Assembly (NCBI RefSeq): GCF_013265555.1
Contig: NZ_CP041345.1
Location: 1,472,581 to 1,536,580 of the forward strand
Direction of reading: 5' to 3'
Source: Tenuifilum thalassicum
GTDB lineage: Bacteria; Bacteroidota; Bacteroidia; Bacteroidales; Tenuifilaceae
Length of the DNA stretch: 64,000 nt
Of this stretch, positions 40,296 to 48,189 are shown one piece after another (the first letter of the stretch is position 1; each line of letters starts with the position of its first letter). The translations under genes and the position numbers were made by a program. The notes under the pieces are model-generated. The model made no database searches. It saw only the letters and a program-made list of their open reading frames with translations, and was not told the origin of the DNA.

Positions 40296-41249
40296 CTACC
40301 GTTTATTCCTCCACTCAACAATTTGGGCAGCAATGCTTACTGCTATTTCAGCTGCTGATTGTCCGCCTATGGGTAAACCGATTGGTGAGCACACCCGAGC
40401 CACTTGCTCTTGGCTAAAGCCTTCGTTTACCAGCTCTTGGAAAATGGTGCCAACCTTGCTCTTGCTACCAATCATTCCTATATATTTTAAATCCTTATTA
40501 AGGAACTGTTTCAGTACAATCTCATCAAACTTGTGTCCAAAAGTCATAATCACCACGTACGAGTTTTTTCCCTCTGGAACAAGTCCCGATACATTTTTAT
40601 AATCAACAATCACCTTTTTATGGGCATAAACGTTCTGGTTAAAGGTGCTCAAATCTTTACGGTTGTCGTACACCTCAACCCTGAAATCTAATAGGGCAAG
40701 TATTTGCGATAGGGGAACGCTAATATGACCCGCTCCAAAAATGTAAACGGTTTCCTTAAAGCCAATCGGCTCGCTATAACGGTAGCTGCTTTCGCTTTTT
40801 TGAAACTCTATACTGTTTCTATTGAAATGAGCATCACCTTCATATACCTCTATTCCGCTAGCTGTTAGAACAAATTTACCAGGCTTGTTACTATCAATTA
40901 GCTCTACTATTTTTACAATCTCATCAGCATTCTCTTTAGAGAAATGATTAAATATCTGTGTTTGCTCCCCAGAGCATATCATTCCCGATTTATCTTCCTC
41001 AGCATCATGGGAATGAACCTGACGTTTTAAGAAGTTCTTTCCCGATTTTGAGTTTAGCTCCTTTCGTGCCAGCTCTACAAGCTGGTATTCCATTATTCCA
41101 CCTCCAATGGTACCATTTAGATCGTTATCGGCAGCCACCGCCATTTTAAAACCAACCCTACCAGGACTGCTTCCAATGGTTTCGGCTACAGTAATTAGGT
41201 AAACATCAATCCCCTTATCAACTTTGTTTTTAATGAATTTCCAAATCAT
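40296..41249 (-). CDS. xdhC: XdhC-family molybdenum hydroxylase maturation protein
   Basis: 317 aa from the ATG at 41249; the ORF extends 18 hydrophobic-looking codons further to 41303 without support. The N-terminal XdhC/CoxI domain has VAETIGSSPGRVGFKM, GTIGGGIMEY and the Cys-containing GMICSGEQT. The C-terminal Rossmann domain has YIFGAGHISVPLSQIL, MTFGHKFDE, YIGMIGSKSKV and PIGLPIGGQSAAEIAVSI. XdhC binds and sulfurates the molybdenum cofactor and passes it to xanthine dehydrogenase, here presumably the enzyme at 48190-50751. Divergent from ygeY. Confidence 0.93.
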   Translation of the reverse strand: MIWKFIKNKVDKGIDVYLITVAETIGSSPGRVGFKMAVAADNDLNGTIGGGIMEYQLVELARKELNSKSGKNFLKRQVHSHDAEEDKSGMICSGEQTQIFNHFSKENADEIVKIVELIDSNKPGKFVLTASGIEVYEGDAHFNRNSIEFQKSESSYRYSEPIGFKETVYIFGAGHISVPLSQILALLDFRVEVYDNRKDLSTFNQNVYAHKKVIVDYKNVSGLVPEGKNSYVVIMTFGHKFDEIVLKQFLNKDLKYIGMIGSKSKVGTIFQELVNEGFSQEQVARVCSPIGLPIGGQSAAEIAVSIAAQIVEWRNKR

Positions 41250-41440
41250 CGTCTTTAAATTTTTTGGTAAATTTAGAAAGATAATGAGAAAGAGAACAAC
41301 CATAATCGGTGTATATCAAAAATTTTAGAATTAGTAGTATGATGATATAAAAAAATAGATTTGAGTAGAAAATGTATCTATAATATGTGATATGTGTAAA
41401 AATAATTCATATATTTCGCTTTAGCTTTAATATAAATCGA

Positions 41441-41448
41441 TAATTTTG
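41441..41448 (+). promoter_or_regulatory. candidate -7 box of the ygeY gene
   Basis: TAATTTTG matches TAnnTTTG, 19 bases before the ATG at 41468. A CTTTAG sequence about 20 bases upstream is a weak -33 element. Confidence 0.5.
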
Positions 41449-41467
41449 AGTTTTAAAACATAATATT

Positions 41468-42655
41468 ATGAGTGAGATTTATAATAAAATAATTGATTTA
41501 TCGGAGAAGTATGCCGATTACACAGCAAAAAACCTGTCAAACCTGGTTAAGATAAAATCTTTAAGCCTACAGGAGCGCGACGTGCAGCTTGAGCTTAAAC
41601 GACAAATGGAGGAGGCAGGTTTTGATGAGGTTTTTATTGATGGTTTGGGAAATGTTATTGGACGTATTGGTAATGGAAAGCGAATTTTAGCCATTGATGG
41701 GCACATGGACACTGTTGACCTAGGAAATCCCGATAATTGGGAATTTGACCCACTTGGTGGTGAAATTCGCGATGGATATGTGCATGGTCGTGGAACGGTT
41801 GACCAGGAGGGAGGGCCCGCTGCCTTTGTTACTGCAGGAAGGATTCTAAAGGAATTAGGTTTTAATCGCGATCTAACCATCTACTTTGTAGGTAGCGTTA
41901 TGGAGGAGGATTGCGACGGGCTTTGCTGGAAGTATATTGTTGAGGAGGATAAGATTCGTCCAGATTTTGTGATAAGTACCGAGCCTACTAATCTTAATAT
42001 CTATCGAGGTCATCGCGGACGCATGGAGATGCAGGTGCACTTCTATGGCGTTTCGGCCCATGGTTCTGCCCCTGAAAGGGGCAAAAATGCCATCTACATG
42101 GCCTCTAAGGTTGCGCTTGAAGTTGAAAAGCTGAATGAAAGGCTTAAGGTTGATGAGTTCTTGGGCAAGGGAAGCGTTACGGTTACCGAGTTTGTTTCCA
42201 ATAGCCCATCGCTATGTGCTGTTTCCGATTATGCTCGCATTCACCTCGACCGTCGACTAACCTGGGGTGAGACAAAAGAGAGCGCTGTTGCCGAAATTGA
42301 AGAGCTTATTAAGGGAATGAATGCCAAGGTCGAAGTGCTTTACTACCAGGAAAAAGCTTATACAGGTCTTGAATACGGAATGGAGAAATACTATCCAACA
42401 TGGAAAATGGAGGAGGATAGTGAGGTGGTTCAAAAAGGCGTGTCGGCTTTCAAAAAGCTTTTTAAGAAAGAGCCTAAAGTTGATAAGTGGACGTTCTCAA
42501 CCAATGGCATTATGACCTGCGGAACCTATGGCATCCCAACCATTGGTTTTGGGCCTGGTAATGAGGTTCTTGCTCATGCACCTAACGAGAAAGTACCCAT
42601 TAGCGATTTGGTTGCTGCTGCAGCATTTTATGCTGCCTTCGCATATGAGATTTAA
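41468..42655 (+). CDS. ygeY: YgeY-family M20 hydrolase
   Basis: 395 aa. An M20 peptidase/deacylase fold with the di-metal residues in DGHMDTVDLG (His and Asp), RGTVDQEGG (bridging Asp), GSVMEEDCDG (Glu-Glu) and STEPTN (Glu), and the lid domain with VSAHGSAPERGKNAIY. It is close to the YgeY family that co-occurs with YgeW, SsnA and selenium/molybdenum genes. In proposed anaerobic urate routes YgeY hydrolyses an N-acyl/ureido intermediate next to YgeW; exact substrate here is inferred. Followed by ygeW after 96 bases on the same strand. Confidence 0.93.
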   Translation: MSEIYNKIIDLSEKYADYTAKNLSNLVKIKSLSLQERDVQLELKRQMEEAGFDEVFIDGLGNVIGRIGNGKRILAIDGHMDTVDLGNPDNWEFDPLGGEIRDGYVHGRGTVDQEGGPAAFVTAGRILKELGFNRDLTIYFVGSVMEEDCDGLCWKYIVEEDKIRPDFVISTEPTNLNIYRGHRGRMEMQVHFYGVSAHGSAPERGKNAIYMASKVALEVEKLNERLKVDEFLGKGSVTVTEFVSNSPSLCAVSDYARIHLDRRLTWGETKESAVAEIEELIKGMNAKVEVLYYQEKAYTGLEYGMEKYYPTWKMEEDSEVVQKGVSAFKKLFKKEPKVDKWTFSTNGIMTCGTYGIPTIGFGPGNEVLAHAPNEKVPISDLVAAAAFYAAFAYEI

Positions 42656-42751
42656 GTCGTAAAAGTTTTCAAATGAAAACATAAATTGACTGTTGTGATT
42701 TAGCAATTTTACTCAGAAACGAAACAAGGTGAATTAAAAAAATAACGGCAT

Positions 42752-43936
42752 ATGGATTTAATCAAATTGACTGAAGAGCTTGGAAGCTATAAATCCGATT
42801 TACATGGAAAGGATTTTTTGCTAACATGGGAAAAGTCCGAAGATGACCTTAAGGCTATTTTACATGTTGCCACAATACTAAAGGAGATGCGTCAACAAAA
42901 TATTTCGCCCCGCATCTTCGATTCTGGTCTGGCAATTTCGAACTTTAGGGATAAGTCAACCCGAACGCGTTTCTCATTCGCTTCGGCTGCAAACCTATTA
43001 GGACTAGCTGTACAGGAACTTGACGAGGAGAAATCACAGATCTCTCACGGTGAAACCGTTCGCGAAACCGCAAACATGATTTCGTTCCTTTCCGATTTTA
43101 TCGGTATTCGTGACGATATGTTCCTGGGTGAGGGGAATAAGTACATGCGCCAGGTTGGACAAGCGCTCGACGAGGGATATGCAAGTGGTGTTCTGCCAGT
43201 AAGGCCTGGCATTGTTAACCTACAATGCGATATGGACCATCCAACCCAATCGATGGCCGACCTCTTGCATCTTGTTAACGAGTTTGGCTCGCTCGAAGCG
43301 TTAAAGGGGAAAAAGATAGTGATGAGCTGGGCCTACTCACCAAGCTATGGAAAACCCTTATCGGTTCCTCAGGGGATTATTGCTCTTATGACCCGCTTTG
43401 GCATGAATGTGGAGCTTGCCTACCCCGAGGGTTACGACCTTATTCCCGAGATTGTTAATGTGGCAAAAAGCAATGCTACTCAAAGCGGTGGTAGCTTTAA
43501 GGTTAGCCACAGCATGACCGAGGCTATGCGTGATGCCGATATTGTGTACCCCAAAAGTTGGGCCCCTTTCCATATCATGCAGCAACGTACCCAGCTACTT
43601 ATGAACGGCGATAAAAATGGCCTTAAGGAGTTAGAACAGGTCTGCCTTGCAAACAATGCCAAGTATAAGGACTGGGAGTACAATGAGCAGGTACGGAAGC
43701 TAACAAAAAATGCCGATGCCCTTTACATGCACTGCCTTCCTGCCGATATTTCTGGAGAGTCATGCGTTGAAGGTGAGGTGAGCAAGGAAACATTTGAAAG
43801 GTATAGGATTAAAACTTATATCGAAGCCGGCTATAAGCCATATATTATTGCTGCAATGATGCTTACAAATAGGTTTAGCAATCCTGCTGAAATCCTTAAA
43901 AAGATTATCGAAACAAATGCCCGAAGGGTTTTGTAA
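42752..43936 (+). CDS. ygeW: knotted carbamoyltransferase YgeW
   Basis: 394 aa of the aspartate/ornithine carbamoyltransferase superfamily. The carbamoyl-phosphate loop is FRDKSTRTRFSF (about 69-80), followed by HGETVRETA, DHPTQSMADLLH and the active-site loop MHCLPADISGESC. About 60 residues longer than OTC, with insertions (e.g. QQRTQLLMNGDKNGLKELEQ) typical of YgeW. YgeW is thought to run in the catabolic direction, releasing carbamoyl phosphate from a carbamoylated diamino acid. Carbamate kinase, which would harvest ATP, is not in the window. Terminator follows. Confidence 0.95.
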   Translation: MDLIKLTEELGSYKSDLHGKDFLLTWEKSEDDLKAILHVATILKEMRQQNISPRIFDSGLAISNFRDKSTRTRFSFASAANLLGLAVQELDEEKSQISHGETVRETANMISFLSDFIGIRDDMFLGEGNKYMRQVGQALDEGYASGVLPVRPGIVNLQCDMDHPTQSMADLLHLVNEFGSLEALKGKKIVMSWAYSPSYGKPLSVPQGIIALMTRFGMNVELAYPEGYDLIPEIVNVAKSNATQSGGSFKVSHSMTEAMRDADIVYPKSWAPFHIMQQRTQLLMNGDKNGLKELEQVCLANNAKYKDWEYNEQVRKLTKNADALYMHCLPADISGESCVEGEVSKETFERYRIKTYIEAGYKPYIIAAMMLTNRFSNPAEILKKIIETNARRVL

Positions 43937-43956
43937 CTGACGTTATCATTATAGAC

Positions 43957-43993
43957 AAAGAGGCTATTTGTTTATTGCAATAGCCTCTTTTGC
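43957..43993 (+). terminator. intrinsic terminator after ygeW
   Basis: AAAGAGGCTAT (43957-43967) and ATAGCCTCTTT (43980-43990) form a perfect 11-bp stem with a 12-base loop, followed by a short T run. It closes the ygeY-ygeW transcript. Confidence 0.88.
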
Positions 43994-44101
43994 TATTTGT
44001 ATGTTCTATGTAAATGTGTAAAAGTGTTTTAAAATCCCATATTTTAAGAAAAGGCTTGACATAAATGTTTGATTGCTCGTAAATTTATAGAAAAAAAGAC
44101 A

Positions 44102-44644
44102 ATGGATGCAGTTGTAGAGAATATTACCATCGACGCTTGGGCTGTAAATGATATTTTAAGTTGCTATGCCGATAAGAGAAGTGAGTACTTTGAGCTATTT
44201 GATATTGTTAAAGGTGTTGATTTGAGCAAGCCCGATAGTAAGGTTCCGTTTCAGATTTATGTTGATATTTGCAATTGGATAGAGCATAAATTGGGACGCT
44301 TTAACCTGATAAAAGCCGGACGAAGGATTGGGGAGTCTACTTATAAATGCTTTATTGAAAATGGCATGGTAAATGAGAATAGTAAGCCCATTGAAATCAT
44401 GCAAGCCTTAGTGGATTTGGCTAAAAAAGGTGTGCACGATCCTAAAAAGAGAGGGTGGGAGATTGTATCATCCAATGAGAAATCGATAGTGATGCGTAAA
44501 ACGCAACTTTTCAACAAGCATATTCAGATTGGTCTTCTCGACTCGTTGATACGTAAGGCTAAAGTGTTTGGTGTTCAGGTTAACCTGGTTAAGGAACAAG
44601 CAAAAGGCGATGAGTTTGATGAGTATCTTATCTCTTGGTTGTAG
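44102..44644 (+). CDS. uncharacterised sensor-like protein in the purine-type cluster
   Basis: 180 aa from the ATG at 44102; a TTG at 44069 is the longest reading. No signal peptide, no metal motif. The shape (VPFQIYVDICNWIEHKLG, AGRRIGESTYKCF, a central helix, and a closing strand KGDEFDEYLISWL) recalls small ligand-sensing domains such as the DUF2378, V4R and heme-NO-binding-like groups, whose last strand often reads GDxxCxYxISW. I do not recognise the family with certainty. It lies between the ygeW terminator and the end of hyuA (6 bases, convergent) in the middle of the cluster. Confidence 0.75.
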   Translation: MDAVVENITIDAWAVNDILSCYADKRSEYFELFDIVKGVDLSKPDSKVPFQIYVDICNWIEHKLGRFNLIKAGRRIGESTYKCFIENGMVNENSKPIEIMQALVDLAKKGVHDPKKRGWEIVSSNEKSIVMRKTQLFNKHIQIGLLDSLIRKAKVFGVQVNLVKEQAKGDEFDEYLISWL

Positions 44645-44649
44645 CTTCT

Positions 44650-46077
44650 TTATACTCTTCCGCAGTTATTTGAGCCAGGTGTATGTAAATATTTAAAGTA
44701 ATGACTCCTGCCAGTTGTTTGTCTTTTAAGTAGGTTTCCTTTTTCGATATTTGGAGCAAGTTTGCCATTTTCAATGGCAATGGCTCCGCCTTTTATAACA
44801 TGAGTAGGCTCCCCTTTAATGTTGAAACCTTCCCATGCACTAATATCAGTATTTGAATGATGGCTTTTTGCAGATATTTTAGATGACTTGCTTGGATTCC
44901 AAATAACAATATCTGCATCTGAACCAACTGCTATTTCACCTTTCTTGGGGTATAATCCAAAAAGTTTTGCTGGTTGAGTAGAAAAAACATCTACCATCTT
45001 TTTTAGGCTGATTTTTCCAGCAGCAACTCCGTATGTGTACAGAAGTCCAAGTCTATGTTCAACACCGCCAGCACCATTTGGTATTTTTCGGAAGTCATCC
45101 TTGCCCTGCATCTTTTGTTCCATAGTGAAAGGGCAATGGTCGGTTCCAACTGAAGATATGTTTCCGTTAGCAATTGCTTGCCATAAGGTATGGTTATCCT
45201 TTTCTGAACGTATCGGTGGACTCATAACAAACTTTGCGGCATTGGTAAACTCCATTTCGTAAACCGACTCATTTAGGAGCAGGTATTGTGGGCAGGTTTC
45301 GGCATAAAGGGGCTGTTCGCTTTTTTGTGCTTGAATGATGTGCTTGACAGATTCCGAAGCCGAAACATGAACAATATAGAGGGGGCATTGCGTTTGGTCG
45401 GCAAGGTCAATAGCACGCCTTACCGCTAAGGCCTCTAAATGCGATGGACGAGATAACGCATGGTATTTTGGCGAGGTATTTCCTTGTTCGTAAAAGCTAT
45501 TTCTTAGTTGCTCTATCTCGTCGCCTTTTTCACAGTGTGCCAAAACAATCCCACCATGCTTTGCTACTGCATGCATAACATGGTATAGAGCATTATCGTC
45601 GATGCCTATGCTATTCTTATAGGCCATGTAAATCTTGAACGAAGGGAATCCCATACCGATGCATTCCTCTATTTCATTCCCAATTTTTTTATTCCATTCA
45701 ACAGGGCTAACATGGAACGAGTAATCAGCAAGGGAATCTTTAGCCTCTTCAATGCGTAGTTTAAGGGCTTCAACCATCGACTGGCCCCTTTGGGGCGTTA
45801 CAAAATCGATAAGTGTGGTTGTCCCGCCATAAAGGGCAGCAATACTTCCTGAGTGGAAGTCGTCGGCTGAAAAACCTGCAGGGGTTGGAAGATGCATGTG
45901 AACATGAGGGTCGATACCTCCAGGAAAAACGAACAGACCATCGGCGTCAATAACCAGTTCAGATTTTACGTCAAGATTTTTGCCAATGGCTTTGATTTTA
46001 TCACCTTCAATGTAAATGTCGGAAACTTTATCGGTAACCGATGTAATTATCCTGCCGTTTTTTATGAGAATGCTCAC
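44650..46077 (-). CDS. hyuA: dihydropyrimidinase / D-hydantoinase-type amidohydrolase
   Basis: 475 aa. Metal ligands are DPHVHMHLPT (HxH, about residue 57-59), the carboxylatable Lys in SFKIYMAYKNSIG, HCEKGDE, IVHVSASES and GTDHCPFT. The substrate loop is close to D-hydantoinase/HyuA. It opens cyclic ureides such as dihydropyrimidines, hydantoins or a purine-derived ring, which fits a purine-breakdown cluster. Ends PIRC-less with a Gly/Arg tail. Follows the YgjV-GNAT gene by 11 bases. Confidence 0.93.
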   Translation of the reverse strand: MSILIKNGRIITSVTDKVSDIYIEGDKIKAIGKNLDVKSELVIDADGLFVFPGGIDPHVHMHLPTPAGFSADDFHSGSIAALYGGTTTLIDFVTPQRGQSMVEALKLRIEEAKDSLADYSFHVSPVEWNKKIGNEIEECIGMGFPSFKIYMAYKNSIGIDDNALYHVMHAVAKHGGIVLAHCEKGDEIEQLRNSFYEQGNTSPKYHALSRPSHLEALAVRRAIDLADQTQCPLYIVHVSASESVKHIIQAQKSEQPLYAETCPQYLLLNESVYEMEFTNAAKFVMSPPIRSEKDNHTLWQAIANGNISSVGTDHCPFTMEQKMQGKDDFRKIPNGAGGVEHRLGLLYTYGVAAGKISLKKMVDVFSTQPAKLFGLYPKKGEIAVGSDADIVIWNPSKSSKISAKSHHSNTDISAWEGFNIKGEPTHVIKGGAIAIENGKLAPNIEKGNLLKRQTTGRSHYFKYLHTPGSNNCGRV

Positions 46078-46088
46078 CTTTGTAAGGG

Positions 46089-46712
46089 TTATTCAAAAAT
46101 CTTAAGAAAATGGTTGCCGCCCGATTCCGTGAATCCCATTCGGGTCAAGTACTTTTTGTGACTTTTACTACACGCCTTGGCCCAAACACGAGTAAAACCA
46201 CTTTCGGCAAATTTATTGCTTAGCCAGTAGTAAACAAATTTACCATTCTTAAAATCACGATACTCAGGTAGCACATAATCAAGTTCAACCTCAATGGCTT
46301 TATCTTCATTTTTATGGGCAATAAATACACCTGCAACAGCCATATTTCGTAAAATCAAATAAACTAATGCTCCCTCGTTTGGTGTGTAGCTAAAATCAGG
46401 AAAATATCTATTTATATCTTTTTTGTGAAAATCTAAAAACCTTATCAAATACTTATTATAAGGGCTTACTTCTAATATTTCAAAAACATCTTTTTTTGAA
46501 TAGATTAGTACAAGGTAGTAAGCATCTGTTAATACGATAATCCCATTAAGAATACCAACCGGCCATGCGCCAATTAAGAAACCATAAATCGAAAAAAGTA
46601 GTGCCCCTGTTAAGTTTATCCAGCGAAACTTAACTATTGAACTCATTGTCATCGACAGTGCAATGATTATAGATGCACTGTATCCAATCCATTCCAAAAC
46701 TTGTGAACTCAT
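46089..46712 (-). CDS. YgjV-like membrane domain fused to a GNAT-like domain
   Basis: 207 aa. The first ~75 residues form three membrane helices with the YgjV pattern (EWIGYSASIIIALSMTMSSI, RWINLTGALLFSIYGFLIGA, WPVGILNGIIVLTDAYYLV). The C-terminal ~125 residues look like a GNAT acyltransferase (VYLILRNMAVAGVFIAH, AIEVELDYVLPEYRDF, then SHKKYLTRMGFTE), though the acetyl-CoA loop is poorly conserved. Membrane-tethered acyltransferase is the likely reading; substrate unknown. Lies between ssnA and hyuA in the same direction, so probably co-transcribed. Confidence 0.8.
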   Translation of the reverse strand: MSSQVLEWIGYSASIIIALSMTMSSIVKFRWINLTGALLFSIYGFLIGAWPVGILNGIIVLTDAYYLVLIYSKKDVFEILEVSPYNKYLIRFLDFHKKDINRYFPDFSYTPNEGALVYLILRNMAVAGVFIAHKNEDKAIEVELDYVLPEYRDFKNGKFVYYWLSNKFAESGFTRVWAKACSKSHKKYLTRMGFTESGGNHFLKIFE

Positions 46713-46852
46713 CAGTAAAATTTATTTAGAAAAGCAAAGGTAAAGACAAATACACTAAAAAGAAAGTAGGTTTACAAACATCAAGCTAGAGTTAACATTT
46801 TTTGCAAATCAATATAAATATATTGCTAAACAACAACATTGTTATTTACTCA

Positions 46853-46908
46853 GATCTCCTGACTTCTAACTCTTCACTTTTAACTCTTAACTCTTAACTC
46901 TTAACTAT
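46853..46908. repeat. short tandem word repeat
   Basis: TCTAACTCTTCACTTTTAAC then three copies of CTTAACT (46868-46905), right at the ssnA stop. Related in style to the TAACTTCC words at 40.2 kb and 62.4 kb. Confidence 0.6.
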
Positions 46909-48169
46909 CATTCTTATCCATTTTGTCCCAAAGCTTAACTGCTAATTTGCTCGATTCTTTAAGTATAACCTCTTCGTCAACCGTTACCAGCTTTCTGTTT
47001 TTAACAATTAGCTTTCCATTTGAAATAACATGTTCGATATGGCTTTGATTCAATCCATAGATAAAGTGTCCAGTGACATTTTCTTTTGTTACAGGAGTAG
47101 GGGAGTCGTAGTTTAGGACGATAAGGTTGTCGGGGCCATCGCCTTTAAAACCATTTTGTGAGATATATCGATGTGCATTTCTTAATCGCTGGTAAGCCAG
47201 AGCAGGACTCATGGGGTCGAAATTCTGACCAACAAAGTAGGCCGATTGCATGCTGCGAATCATATCGCTATGCATACCATCGGTTCCAAGCATGATATTT
47301 GATCCAAGGTTTTTGCTGCTAAAGTAGCCCACATTATTATTAAGATTGCTATCGGTGTTTTGAGCTATCCAACATGGTGATTCGCCAATCATTTTGCGTT
47401 CCTTATCGGAAAGGTGAAGGCAGTGTACAAGAATCGATTTGCTAGAATCAAGAAAACCGAAGTCCTTAAGCCTTTCAACAACAGTAGTTCCATAGTTTTC
47501 CATGCAGCTATCCTGGTCGTGCTTATCTTCTGCAACATGAATGTGAACGCCAGAGCTATGCTTTTGCATGATTTGTGAAGCCTCTTTTAGCGTTCTGTCG
47601 CTTAATGTAAATGATGCATGTAATCCTACCAATCCCTGATGGTTTTTCAGGTAGCTATTGGTTTCGTCTAAGCCTTTTCGGGCAATCTCGACTCCGTCGC
47701 GGTCGCTTACCTCATAGCAAAGCAGATGCGACACTCCAACCTTCTCAAACGATTTTGCCAGAATCTCAAGGGAACCATCAATAGCAAAAGGCGAGGCATG
47801 GTGGTCGATAACAAAAGTTGCACCTGCCTTGGCACAAGCCATGGCGGTTACCAATCCGCTGTACTCAACCATTTCGGGAGTAAGGCATTTGTCAAGAGTC
47901 CACCAAATGTATTTAAGGATTTCGTAGAAGTTCTCAGGTGATTTTTTAGGCGCGCCCATTCCACGGGCCAAAGCAGAGTAGGCATGATGGTGACCTACCA
48001 CAAATGAGTGTGTTACGTATTTATTGGTACAATCTATAATTTCGTCTACCTCATTCTTGAATGTGTTGGCTTCAAAGAGGTCAACAGTGCCATTATTTAC
48101 TAGAATATCGACATTTCTAATTTCTAAAGTCTCAAAATCTATATAGTTAGCGTTTTTAAGCAATATCAT
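46901..48169 (-). CDS. ssnA: SsnA-type amidohydrolase
   Basis: 422 aa from the ATG at 48169; the longer ORF (to 48253) overlaps the xdhD end and has no homology. Amidohydrolase of the SsnA/guanine-deaminase-like group. Metal ligands are in VTHSFVVGHHHAYSALARGM, FVIDHHAS, HIHVAEDKHDQ, LVHCLHL and GTDGMHSDMIRS. A long insert with LGTDG, PSHAYQRLR-like helix (ALAYQRLRNAHRYI) fits the family. SsnA genes co-occur with xdhD, hyuA and ygfK, so it probably opens or deaminates a purine ring product (inference). 20 bases after xdhD. Confidence 0.92.
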   Translation of the reverse strand: MILLKNANYIDFETLEIRNVDILVNNGTVDLFEANTFKNEVDEIIDCTNKYVTHSFVVGHHHAYSALARGMGAPKKSPENFYEILKYIWWTLDKCLTPEMVEYSGLVTAMACAKAGATFVIDHHASPFAIDGSLEILAKSFEKVGVSHLLCYEVSDRDGVEIARKGLDETNSYLKNHQGLVGLHASFTLSDRTLKEASQIMQKHSSGVHIHVAEDKHDQDSCMENYGTTVVERLKDFGFLDSSKSILVHCLHLSDKERKMIGESPCWIAQNTDSNLNNNVGYFSSKNLGSNIMLGTDGMHSDMIRSMQSAYFVGQNFDPMSPALAYQRLRNAHRYISQNGFKGDGPDNLIVLNYDSPTPVTKENVTGHFIYGLNQSHIEHVISNGKLIVKNRKLVTVDEEVILKESSKLAVKLWDKMDKNDS

Positions 48170-48189
48170 ATCAAAAAACGATTTAGGTG

